Assembly: GCA_003232965.1 (NCBI GenBank)
Contig: QIKG01000117.1
Coordinates: 1 to 15,083, forward strand
Source of the DNA: Oceanospirillales bacterium
GTDB taxonomy: Bacteria; Pseudomonadota; Gammaproteobacteria; Xanthomonadales; SZUA-36
DNA: 15,083 nucleotides
Direction of reading: 5' to 3'
Part shown: piece by piece, positions 1-7,800 of the stretch
Layout: every line of letters begins with the position of its first letter
Numbering within the stretch: the stretch's first letter is position 1
Position numbers and translations under genes: made by a program
Notes under the pieces: generated by a model
What the model was told of the DNA's origin: nothing
Seen by the model: only the letters and a program-made list of their open reading frames with translations
The model's database searches: none

Positions 1-4
1 ATGT

Positions 5-81
<77 letters not shown>

Positions 82-130
82 ATTTGATCAACAACTTAGA
101 GAACATACATGCACGCCCTATCCTGCTCTA

Positions 131-154
131 GGTGGAATTTCAGGTGGAATTCTG
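131..154. repeat. imperfect 12-bp tandem repeat beside the tRNA 3' end
   Basis: Two adjacent units share GGTGGAATT and differ in the last three bases (TCA in 131-142, CTG in 143-154). They start 50 bp after the CCA end of the tRNA. Short repeated blocks in this position can be arm-type binding sites of a tRNA-targeting integrase; that role is inferred only from position. The rest of 82-289 holds no convincing gene: the minus-strand frame 118-330 overlaps the 3' end of ardA and matches nothing I recognise. Confidence 0.45.
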
Positions 155-289
155 TTTAGAAACTTCATATCGCGGCCTTTAGAGAAGGCAACATAATATT
201 TGTTACCTGCAGACGATCTGGGCCTCATAACGCCAGCACGAACACCCCCGACACAAGTCCGGGGATATCGCTCTGTAGAAGACCCCTGC

Positions 290-796
290 TTAGTAACTAG
301 TCCTGAAATAGTGCCCTCTACTCTCACCATAATCCATCATCAGGTCACGAGCTGCAGCGCTCCAGTCAATGTAACTTGCAGGCCAGTCACTACTCTCTGG
401 CACCAGGCCAAAGTCGTCGGCTAGTTGATAGGCAAAATCTTCGTCACTGCCATGCACACCTTGATACAGTTCTTCTACCATATCCGGCTCTATGTCGAGC
501 TCTGCTGCAGCCTCGAATACTTCTGCATCAAGATAGCTGGCCTCTAAGGCCTGCTTATACGCCCAGTACTCGGGGTTGATGTCGTACTCCCCGACATACC
601 CTGCCGGGATGTCCTCATAGTCACAGACCATGCACTCTTCGCAGAGATGGCCAGTCTGTTCGGTCAGTGCGTGCAGCCATTCGCCTATAGCCTCTAGCCA
701 GTCCTGCTGGCTATCGATCAGATCAAGGTTAAAGGTCTGGGGTATCAGCTGGCTGTTGTTGTACGCGCCAAGTTCATATAGTGTGATAGTTGTCAT
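290..796 (-). CDS. ardA: ArdA-type antirestriction protein
   Basis: The 168-residue product has the length and pattern of ArdA (Pfam antirestriction family). The N-terminus has LYELGAYNNS (6-15), where ArdA proteins have a conserved AxYNNG-like stretch. The middle has CDYEDIPAG (58-66). The end has YIDWSAAARDLMMDY (142-156) followed by GHYFR, the typical C-terminal block. The protein is strongly acidic with few basic residues, as expected of a B-DNA mimic. ArdA dimers occupy the DNA-binding site of type I restriction-modification complexes and protect incoming mobile DNA. The ATG at 796 is supported by AAAGGAGA (803-810) six bases upstream. CxxC plus a further Cys (52, 55, 58) is a minor peculiarity. 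The gene is last in a run of small minus-strand frames, and its base composition looks more GC-rich than the large operon to its right. It suggests that the island is, or came from, a conjugative or integrative element. Confidence 0.88.
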   Translation of the reverse strand: MTTITLYELGAYNNSQLIPQTFNLDLIDSQQDWLEAIGEWLHALTEQTGHLCEECMVCDYEDIPAGYVGEYDINPEYWAYKQALEASYLDAEVFEAAAELDIEPDMVEELYQGVHGSDEDFAYQLADDFGLVPESSDWPASYIDWSAAARDLMMDYGESRGHYFRTSY

Positions 797-799
797 TTG

Positions 800-940
800 C
801 TATCTCCTTTCAGATAGTAAGTGGAAGTCCTGCTTGATGGTTGCTGCCATCTTGCAGGGCGCTTTTCCCTCCTTAGAAAAAGTAACCGGCGCGTCCCTGT
901 GCCGGGTTTGTAAATTCCGAATTGTAAAAGAACGATGCAC
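800..940 (-). CDS. possible 46-codon leader frame upstream of ardA
   Basis: An open frame starting at GTG (938-940) ends with TAG (800-802) only three bases before the ardA ATG. Its last codons contain the ardA Shine-Dalgarno sequence, an arrangement typical of coupled genes. The deduced peptide is basic, begins VHRSFTIRN and ends DFHLLSERR. I recognise no family. No good ribosome site precedes the GTG. An internal ATG at residue 31 has an AAGGAGG upstream, but at about 17 bases, too far for normal use. A hairpin followed by a T run lies within the frame, so this could equally be non-coding leader DNA. Confidence 0.2.
   Translation of the reverse strand: MHRSFTIRNLQTRHRDAPVTFSKEGKAPCKMAATIKQDFHLLSERR
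877..908 (-). terminator. hairpin followed by T run, possible terminator or attenuator ahead of ardA
   Basis: Read on the minus strand, the arms AACCCGGC and GCCGGTT pair with one bulged C. The stem extends inward through GCAC/GCGC, leaving a loop of about six bases. It is followed by AC and then TTTTT (877-881). This is the shape of an intrinsic terminator for transcription coming from the lipoprotein side. Because it lies about 80 bp upstream of ardA and is followed by AAGGAGG, it could also act as an attenuator controlling ardA. No folding energy was calculated. Confidence 0.4.
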
Positions 941-994
941 TGAGCATAGGGCAGTCAGTACCTAGTCACCATCTACCGGTGATAGTAGTCAGCC

Positions 995-1009
995 CTATGA
1001 GTCAGTCTG
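995..1009. repeat. 15-bp direct repeat, copy 1 (copy 2 at 1825-1839)
   Basis: CTATGAGTCAGTCTG occurs here and again at 1825-1839 in the same orientation. Similarity continues imperfectly to the left (ATAGTAGTCA here, ATAGTATCAA there), for roughly 28 aligned bases. On the minus strand both copies read as the last codons of an open frame, Gln-Thr-Asp-Ser-stop. Confidence 0.6.
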
Positions 1010-1168
1010 ATGTGTATGTCGAGGGTAAAGAGTACAGGGGGGTATGGGCCCAACGCCATGCGTGTGTGATAGTAGTTTATGTATACCGCGTAGAGAATGT
1101 GCCGCTTTGTAATGGATCCGAAATTGGCGACACTATGTGGCTTCTACATCATGATCGGAGATTCTCAT
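995..1168 (-). pseudogene. small frame broken by an in-frame TAG, or an 11-codon ORF
   Basis: ATG at 1166-1168 has an excellent ribosome site, AGGAG (1176-1180) at seven bases, and follows the lipoprotein stop by 26 bases. It reads MRISDHDVEAT and then meets TAG (1133-1135). The same frame then stays open for another 45 codons to TAG at 995-997, ending QTDS. Either the product is a real 11-residue peptide or a 57-codon gene carries an amber mutation. I recognise no family. The end of the frame coincides with a 15-bp sequence repeated at the end of drmC. Apart from this frame, the leader frame and the hairpin, the stretch 797-1194 holds nothing I can identify. Confidence 0.25.
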
Positions 1169-1194
1169 AGTAATACTCCTATCAAGTTAATAAA

Positions 1195-1407
1195 TTACTC
1201 GTTGCTAAGCTTTTCAAGCCGCCGCGTTAATGCCCGCGTTAATGCCCGCTGTTCCTCTCGTTGTATGTGATCCTGCTCTATCCGCCGCATCTCCTGGATA
1301 ATTTTTTGCTCTTGGTTACGCGTCGCGTTGTACTCCGTGTCGTTTTCACTGCACGCGCTCACGCTAATGAGCAGCATGGCTATAAGCAATGTAAATACTA
1401 GCCTCAT
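1195..1407 (-). CDS. small putative lipoprotein
   Basis: The 70-residue product starts MRLVFTLLIAMLLISVSAC. This is a short basic start, a hydrophobic core and a lipobox, V-S-A-C at 16-19, which would give a lipid-anchored mature protein of 52 residues. The mature part is charged and helical, rich in Glu, Gln and Arg, and probably coiled. AGGAG (1415-1419) sits seven bases before the ATG at 1407. A perfect 12-bp duplication inside the gene gives the repeated peptide ALTR-ALTR. The function is unknown. Small entry-exclusion and lysis lipoproteins of mobile elements look broadly similar, but nothing here proves such a role. It lies divergently from the small plus-strand gene at 1557 and may be the first gene of a run ending in ardA. 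Confidence 0.65.
   Translation of the reverse strand: MRLVFTLLIAMLLISVSACSENDTEYNATRNQEQKIIQEMRRIEQDHIQREEQRALTRALTRRLEKLSNE
1224..1247. repeat. perfect 12-bp tandem duplication inside the lipoprotein gene
   Basis: GCGTTAATGCCC occurs twice back to back (1224-1235, 1236-1247). It encodes ALTR twice on the minus strand and keeps the frame. This looks like a slippage duplication and could vary in copy number among strains. Confidence 0.8.
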
Positions 1408-1556
1408 CGTGTCTCTCCTGTTCTAACGGTTAGTCTTCATATGTCGTGATGTGGCATACCGCTTCGCGCTGTGCTACATCCGTAACTCTAACTTCATTGT
1501 GAGTGTCCGCAAAGGTCAGAAGCAGACATTCCAGCAATTCCATCTATACTGAAACT

Positions 1557-1808
1557 ATGAAAACACTATCACTAAGCATCTTCACACTAGCACTGGCAGT
1601 TGTCTATGCCGGGTTCACATTCTCACAGCGCCCTGTGCAGCCAATCGCTGAAGCGGCGACAGTTACCAAGCCTGCAGAATTGCTTGAATGGGAAGATGAA
1701 CAGGTACAGAAGTTTTTAGATTCCGGTGAAGGTCTGCGGTATCCGACTGAAGACTGGTACGAAGAGAGGGTTAAGGACATAGAAGAATTCACGTCACTGG
1801 GCATCTGA
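1557..1808 (+). CDS. small secreted or single-span membrane protein, unknown
   Basis: The 83-residue product starts MKTLSLSIFTLALAVVYAG, a basic start and an uninterrupted hydrophobic segment (about 4-22). This is followed by a soluble acidic region with many Glu, Asp and Trp. A signal peptidase site is possible near residues 31-34 (AEAA); otherwise the segment would be a membrane anchor facing the periplasm. I chose the ATG at 1557 because the hydrophobic segment then begins the protein. An in-frame GTG at 1503 would add 18 polar residues. Neither start has a clear ribosome site. It is the only protein-like gene on the plus strand here. It converges with drmC, with 16 bp between the two stops, and no terminator hairpin was seen between them. 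No family is recognised. Confidence 0.45.
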   Translation: MKTLSLSIFTLALAVVYAGFTFSQRPVQPIAEAATVTKPAELLEWEDEQVQKFLDSGEGLRYPTEDWYEERVKDIEEFTSLGI

Positions 1809-1824
1809 GTAAATAGTATCAACT

Positions 1825-1839
1825 CTATGAGTCAGTCTG
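1825..1839. repeat. 15-bp direct repeat, copy 2 (copy 1 at 995-1009)
   Basis: This is the same 15 bases as at 995-1009, here forming the last codons and stop of drmC on the minus strand. The two copies are 830 bp apart and bracket the two small genes between the DISARM operon and the ardA group. Confidence 0.6.
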
Positions 1840-2694
1840 GCTCCATCGATGTTCACAACTAATAGATACAATTCCATCTATCAATTCCTTTATTAATAAC
1901 ACAGAACCTCCCTGGAGAAAAACGCCTAGCTCAAGAGAATTATCTAATGAGTACCTATCTAAATTAGATGATCCTATGTATGCATACTCATCATCGGCAA
2001 GGATTGTTTTTGCATGGAATGTTTCCAGCCATGCTGTGTTGTCACGTTTCAAGGCGTAATCGTAAACTGATACATTGAGATTTCTTAAGTCATCCTTGAT
2101 ATTGTCATAACCAGTAGGATACCTGGCATGATCGGAGCCCAGCGACAAAAAACGCAATATCAGACGCTTCTCCACGTCAGGGCCCGCAGATGATAAGAGA
2201 TTTAACAAAAATTTCGCCCCAGTCTTATCCAGAAATGGTGTCATTACAGTTAGCTTGGACTGAGCTTTCTTTGCCAGATCCTCAAACACCTCATCTGTTC
2301 TACTAATCTGACACTTTTTAGGCCCTATCTTTTCCAAAACGTCTTGAAGCGCATTAGGCTTGCGCGGGCTTGTCATAACCAGCTCAAATTCAGGCTCTTC
2401 CTTTAGTAATGATTTCGCAATTTTTGCCCCACGGAGAAGGTAAAAAAGCTGCTGGATGTCATCTTGGGGACACAATAGTTGGTAAAGCGTGGGACTTGTT
2501 CTTACTAATATTCCAGTATCCACTAGGGTCTCGATTGCAGCAAGAGTTTTGGAACGCCTAGCGAAGCTGGAACCTTGAAGCAAGACATTACTAGAAAATC
2601 TGGTTCCTCCTAGCTCTATCATTGTAGACAGGATTAAACCGATAGTTTCAGCATTATTAAGGTAATCTGGAACCAAACCTTCAGGATCAATCAC
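1825..2694 (-). CDS. drmC: DrmC-type phospholipase D domain protein (DISARM)
   Basis: The 289-residue product has two parts. Residues 1-75 look like a winged helix (RRSKTLAAIETLVDTGILVR at 46-65). Residues about 145-285 form a phospholipase D domain with one complete HKD motif: H227, K229, D234, then G241-S-S-N244. One motif per chain usually means that two chains make one active site, as in Nuc-type nucleases. In DISARM, DrmC is the accessory PLD protein; Ofir and colleagues found it dispensable for defence in Bacillus, and its exact role is open. The start is GTG (2692-2694), overlapping the drmB stop as GTGA, so translation is probably coupled. It is the last gene of the five-gene operon. 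Its final 15 bases lie within a direct repeat also found at 995-1009. Confidence 0.85.
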   Translation of the reverse strand: MIDPEGLVPDYLNNAETIGLILSTMIELGGTRFSSNVLLQGSSFARRSKTLAAIETLVDTGILVRTSPTLYQLLCPQDDIQQLFYLLRGAKIAKSLLKEEPEFELVMTSPRKPNALQDVLEKIGPKKCQISRTDEVFEDLAKKAQSKLTVMTPFLDKTGAKFLLNLLSSAGPDVEKRLILRFLSLGSDHARYPTGYDNIKDDLRNLNVSVYDYALKRDNTAWLETFHAKTILADDEYAYIGSSNLDRYSLDNSLELGVFLQGGSVLLIKELIDGIVSISCEHRWSQTDS

Positions 2695-4886
2695 GATGAA
2701 TTCATTTCCTGGGCAACATCCAAATAGCCTTCTATACGATCCTTGAAACCATAGCTATTAGGGTGGCCTTTGCCTATTAGTAGTGCTCGGGAAAGCAGCT
2801 TATTCTGAGTAATACAACTAACTTCTGGTATCAGTAGGCAATCAGGACATGCTCCACCTCGGCTAATACACAAGGATCCTGAACCGCATCCCAGGCTCGT
2901 CCTATCTTCGATGTATTTCAGGAAAGCGGGAGCATTATTCCTTAACATAGAGGTAAGGTTACCTAGGTCCATGGTCATGCCACGTCTATAAACAATAAAC
3001 GACAAGTCCGCAGGAAATATATATTCACCCAAGGAGCCTACACCCAGCCCTGAAAAGTCAGAGATCGCATACATTACATGATGGGCGTAAGTATGAAGCA
3101 GGCTGTATAATGCTAGAGGCATTGAGGGGCCATTAAGGTCTTCATGAGGCAAGTTATCCAAAAAGGTTCCCATGGGTGGCACAGCTTCTAAATATTGAGC
3201 GCCGATTGAGCTACTTTGCATTCCCTCATTGGTATTAAGGCGGGTAAGCCACTCACGGATTACTTCTTCTTTTAGGCGAACATATATCGCTTCATTATTT
3301 TGCTTGAGTGTAAAAATTGGATGTTTCTGCTCTTCGTCTATCTGCGTTTTTTCGAATAGTTTCAGTCTGACAGGTGCGATCCGATTATTGATATATTTGG
3401 TAACTGGTTTTGAATCAACTCGAGTAAAACCAAAAGAATACTGAAGAGTTTCGAACTTGCGCACAAGCCCAATGGTATCAATCCCTGAATGATCCATGAT
3501 CTTTCGATGAGCAACGTTCAATACTTCTCGCTCCTTGGGATCATCGGGGCCAATGTATTGGTCAAGATGATCCATAGCCGTATAGTAGGGAATGCCATTA
3601 TCCATAAGTTGATCGCTAACTATCTGGTCAAGAAGAGCGCGGTGTTCAATAAGCAACCTGAAAGGATCATAGCGATGTGAGAATAAATCTCGGCGTTCTT
3701 CTAAGCTCTTAGTTAGTTTTGGTGGCAAATCGACCTGTTTACTGACAATGCCTGATTTCGCCCATCCTTCCTCTTTCTCCTGACGTGCATTTTCAAGGGC
3801 GTTGATTACGGACGTATAGGCCTCATCGGTTGCTTCGGGTCCATTTTTAAAATCATCTAGCTTGATGACAAGCGTTTTGTAACTATTCCACTCACCCGGC
3901 CCATATTTATCAACAACTTTTGTTTCAAACTCTTTTTCAGGAATACGAGTAACAGGAAACGAAAATGCATCTGAAACTGCGATCTTCATCTGCTGATTTG
4001 TTACGTCGTTCAATGTTGCAAGACGTTCATTTTTCCCGAAATCAATTGTCATATCCTGAAGTGGATAATGTACAGAATTTGCACGATATGAAACCGCTTT
4101 CATGCGAATATCCGCAGCTTGACGATTCTGTATACCTCTAAATTTCTTTAACCACTCTATATCGTTTTGGATCCACTGAGTATCCCTTGGCGCTCCACAG
4201 TCTGCACAATAATAGTATCGATTTGATAATTGAGGTGAGCGTTCATTTAAGCACACCTTTTCACTATTACAATTAGAACATCGCGTATCGCCTTTATATA
4301 CATCATTAGTTCTATTGCTATAGTTATATCGCCAAGGCTCCGGCTGATTATAATTACCGTTAGGGTGAACGAAAACAATATCAAGCTGTCGCCAATGACA
4401 TTGCTGATCTATTTTACTGCAATTAATACGGCCCATTAAATCTTTCTTTTTATCAAAATCTGCAATATTTTTAAACGTAAGCACTCGTTTACACTGGTTA
4501 CAGACAAAGGTTAGTACACTTGGGATATACCCCATATCTTTGGGCTCTGCAAAATCGAACTGGGAAATATTCAGCCTGTCATCAATGTCTGTTTCCTCAG
4601 CATTCAGCAAATCTCTATCCACGCACATGAATGGTAGTGGGTCATCAGCGTTTTGCATGGCTGTTCTATACCAGGCCTTAATACGTTCATCGATACTGCT
4701 ATATATTTGTTCCTTAGCGTATGGAGTCACCTCCATCGGTGTATATCGCTGTGCAGGCACCGATTCGCATACTGTCAGGAATCCTTCAAAGGTGAATAGA
4801 GAGCCAGGGGAATAAGCTGTTTCTAGCTGAATTTTTGTTCTCTGCATGTAAGGAGCAGAAACTGTTTCTTCTGAGTAGTTTGGCAT
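2691..4886 (-). CDS. drmB: DrmB-type DUF1998 protein (DISARM)
   Basis: The 731-residue product carries the marks of DrmB. Near the N-terminus, RTKIQLETAYSPGSLFTF (16-33) corresponds to the R-x-Q...YGPG block of the family. Cysteine pairs suited to zinc follow: C129/C132 with C156/C163, and C203/C206 with C227/C230. The C-terminal DUF1998 region has LLHTYAHHVM (596-605), then clustered cysteines C667, C673, C680, C683 and C691 around GGACPDCLLIPEVSC, then NKLLSRALLIG. In DISARM, DrmA and DrmB form a DNA-binding complex that detects unprotected, partly unwound or 5'-overhang DNA and stays inactive until it does. The ATG at 4886 is seven bases after the drmA stop and has no strong ribosome site, so it probably relies on coupling. 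It overlaps drmC by four bases. Confidence 0.9.
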   Translation of the reverse strand: MPNYSEETVSAPYMQRTKIQLETAYSPGSLFTFEGFLTVCESVPAQRYTPMEVTPYAKEQIYSSIDERIKAWYRTAMQNADDPLPFMCVDRDLLNAEETDIDDRLNISQFDFAEPKDMGYIPSVLTFVCNQCKRVLTFKNIADFDKKKDLMGRINCSKIDQQCHWRQLDIVFVHPNGNYNQPEPWRYNYSNRTNDVYKGDTRCSNCNSEKVCLNERSPQLSNRYYYCADCGAPRDTQWIQNDIEWLKKFRGIQNRQAADIRMKAVSYRANSVHYPLQDMTIDFGKNERLATLNDVTNQQMKIAVSDAFSFPVTRIPEKEFETKVVDKYGPGEWNSYKTLVIKLDDFKNGPEATDEAYTSVINALENARQEKEEGWAKSGIVSKQVDLPPKLTKSLEERRDLFSHRYDPFRLLIEHRALLDQIVSDQLMDNGIPYYTAMDHLDQYIGPDDPKEREVLNVAHRKIMDHSGIDTIGLVRKFETLQYSFGFTRVDSKPVTKYINNRIAPVRLKLFEKTQIDEEQKHPIFTLKQNNEAIYVRLKEEVIREWLTRLNTNEGMQSSSIGAQYLEAVPPMGTFLDNLPHEDLNGPSMPLALYSLLHTYAHHVMYAISDFSGLGVGSLGEYIFPADLSFIVYRRGMTMDLGNLTSMLRNNAPAFLKYIEDRTSLGCGSGSLCISRGGACPDCLLIPEVSCITQNKLLSRALLIGKGHPNSYGFKDRIEGYLDVAQEMNSS

Positions 4887-4893
4887 AGTAGCT

Positions 4894-7800
4894 TTATATC
4901 CGACCTTTACGAATTATATTCATCAGATCCCTTATATGACTTTGGTCAGGGTAATTTCTTCTGAGTTTTCGATAATTAATGTTTCCTGCAGGATCAACAT
5001 CCCTCAGTGAGGTCATGGGTGCCATTTTTTGTTTGGGATACTTATCATCAACTTCTTTAAAAAAGGACCGCAAACCATCTGTATCTTTAGCCATATCTTC
5101 AATGTTATTTATATATTTCTCATTCAGCTCATCAGCAATGATGTCTTCGAACTGTTCTTTAGCATCTGGTGAAAAAAGAGGATGATTCAATCCGATCGCA
5201 TCAAATATAAAGGTTTTCAGTAGATCCTTAAATCCGATCGTCCCATGCTCACCGATTAGCCGTGTGATATCGTTCAACCTCTCGAGGTTCAACTCCAGCC
5301 CTTTCACTTCATCCTCAGCATCCATGAGTCTTAAGCTTTCTTCTACACCGATTAAATATGCCTGTATTAAACTCGGGAGAGAACGCTTCAAAGCATTTTC
5401 TGCCCACCGGTTGACTGCAGCTGGGCGTATCATGCGTTCGAGGAAACGGTGATACTGATCATGAGTTTCCAATATGTACCGATCCCTTCTACGTTGCGGT
5501 GTAGGAATCAAAATAGAGCAACCTACATGGGTACGTCCAATACGTGATGAGGACTGTATATATTCGGAAGGACTCGAAGGCATTCCAGCAAAAAACATGG
5601 TATTAAATTCATCAACATCGACACCGTGAGAAATTGCAGAGGTTGCGACAACAGATCGAAGCAAGGATTCATTCATAATATCCTGTATATCTTCTCCAGG
5701 CTCTGGTCGCGCCTCTGCTCGCTCAATAACTTGTTCTATTTCACCGGCACTTACAGCGCCTGATATAAGTTCAGAACAAATGCCTCTAAATTCGATACCG
5801 GCTTCTTCATGAATTCGCCCCGCGGTCTCATTTTCAGCAGCCATAATCTGGTCACCACCCTTCTTATTCGTAACATAGGTGAGCGCAATTCGGTGCAAAT
5901 CAATCAGGGTTACAAGCTCCTCATCAGAGGCGGCTTGTATTAACGAAACATAAAGATTAGACAATGTTGACTTAGCAACACCTTCTTCAATCAGGTCCCG
6001 CATATGCTTGATACTGACAGGATTGCCACTGTTCAAACCACTTAACCAACGAGTTATCAACAAATGAAATTGGCCAAGAATCTCAACAGTTGATGTTGTA
6101 TGGGGACGCCCATTGGTCAATATACTGGCATAGAACCTTGCAGTGCGAGCACTAAACTCAATATCGCTCATGTTTAGACGAGAGGCATCATTAGATTTCT
6201 CAGGCTGTGCGTAAAAACTAGTATAGAGATCAGGACCAGGAACTGGGAATTGATGGACAGTGCGCTGATAGAGCTCTTCCATCTGCCGCTCAGGTTCGGA
6301 GACCGTCGCCGATGCTGCAACAATCTTGGGTAACCGTGGCAATTGAGTTCCTGGTACCTTCGCGACAATATTATTCATCTTGACATGGCTACCAAGCTGG
6401 GTAAGCATTTTCTCAAATGTAGTCTCGAACAGACCAGAGAACGTGCCAAGAGATTCTTCTAAAAGATGTGCTTCATCCTGGATGATAAGCGAGGGGAAGG
6501 GGTCTACGAAGTAATCCTGTCCTCTATTATAGAAAGGCTTGACTCTGTCAACAGTCATGGTATTGAGTTCGCGAGGTGCCTGACGGTGAATTAAACTACC
6601 CGTGGCTGGGTCAATATGCGGAGCCAACCCGAACATCCCGACAAACTTTCTTATCGTACCAGCACTTTGCCCAAGGAGTGCCAACTTATCGATGGTGCCT
6701 AAGATAACTGAAGGTGCTTGCTCATATATGTCTTCATCTACGATATAGAAAGGCAAGGGTTCCTTAGATGGCCCACCATACTGCATATTCCAGTCACACT
6801 GTGCATTAAAACAGGAGTGGCCGATAAGCCCGTTCCTGTGTGGATATTTTCTTAATCCCGTTGTTTCACCACAGAAAGGACACTGTGGTAGCTTATTCCA
6901 GTTTTCTAGGGCAGAAACATAGTCTGGTTTTTCCAAAGCTTTTGTCTCGTCAGGAAGCTTTCCTGGTTTGACCGTAGGCATGTCACTTTCTTGAATTCCG
7001 CTACGCTGATTAGGCGTATTACTACTGCCTACCCAGAAGCCAATCGCAAAGGGCTTACCTGCTACTTTGTGTTTCCAGCGGACCAGTTCTGCTTGAGCCA
7101 GTGTACGCATGAGACGCTGAGCCTGTTGGATGGTCAATAGCCGCAATGGATAACGGATCATGGCCGTTACACCATTCACCTTTCCTTTGAGGCGATCCAA
7201 GAATAGGTTGAATATTAAAAGTCCGAAAAAACTTTCTGTTTTACCACCACCCGTTGCAAAATAGAGCAGAGCGACTTCTTCATCCCAGCTCGGGTCATAT
7301 TCTGACTCATAGCAAGGCATCCTTGAAGCAATACCGCTTATCTGACTTAAGATAAATGCCACTTGGAACAGGTGCCAGCGATCAAATTTTTTCCTGGCGA
7401 CGCGTTCCATCGTTTCATTCATATAAATCCAAGAACGGTAAGGTAAGGCCTCAGGGGAATCTGGATTCTCGTTGTGTGCGGAAGCAGATACCAGCAATAA
7501 ATCTACTCCCTGACGAATTTTTTTAGATTCCAGCTGCCACTTTGAAAGATCACTAGTAAACTGTTCTTGTTCGCGAATTGCATCTTCATTGTTAGACACA
7601 CCCAGATCAGGTTTAATGGAGATTCTATTTTTTTTAATCCAAGTATCAAACTGGTCTGGCAAAGCTTTCAGTTGTTCAATACCTACGGCTGACGTAAGAA
7701 CCGTGAATCGGACGTCAACACCCTCCATTTCAATGGGTCTAATTCTCGGCTGCCGATAAACAGGCATCCAGGTTGTCGTTAATCGTAAGTTATTTCCTTC

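Noticed and set aside
175..189. Hairpin GCCTT-loop-AAGGC as a terminator
   Set aside because: The stem is short and no T run follows on either strand.
246..264. Hairpin CCCCG...CGGGG downstream of ardA as a terminator
   Set aside because: The stem is only five pairs and no T run follows on the minus strand.
118..330. 70-codon minus-strand frame between tRNA and ardA
   Set aside because: It overlaps the 3' end of ardA by 41 bases, has no ribosome site and no recognised pattern. The Ile-Pro-Pro repeat in it is just the tandem DNA repeat.
979..1170. 63-codon plus-strand frame
   Set aside because: It starts with GTG, has no ribosome site and no family pattern, and opposes the small minus-strand frames.
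6174..6368. 64-codon minus-strand frame inside drmA
   Set aside because: It overlaps the DEAH and SAT region of the drmA frame in another register and has no recognisable protein pattern; it is a shadow.
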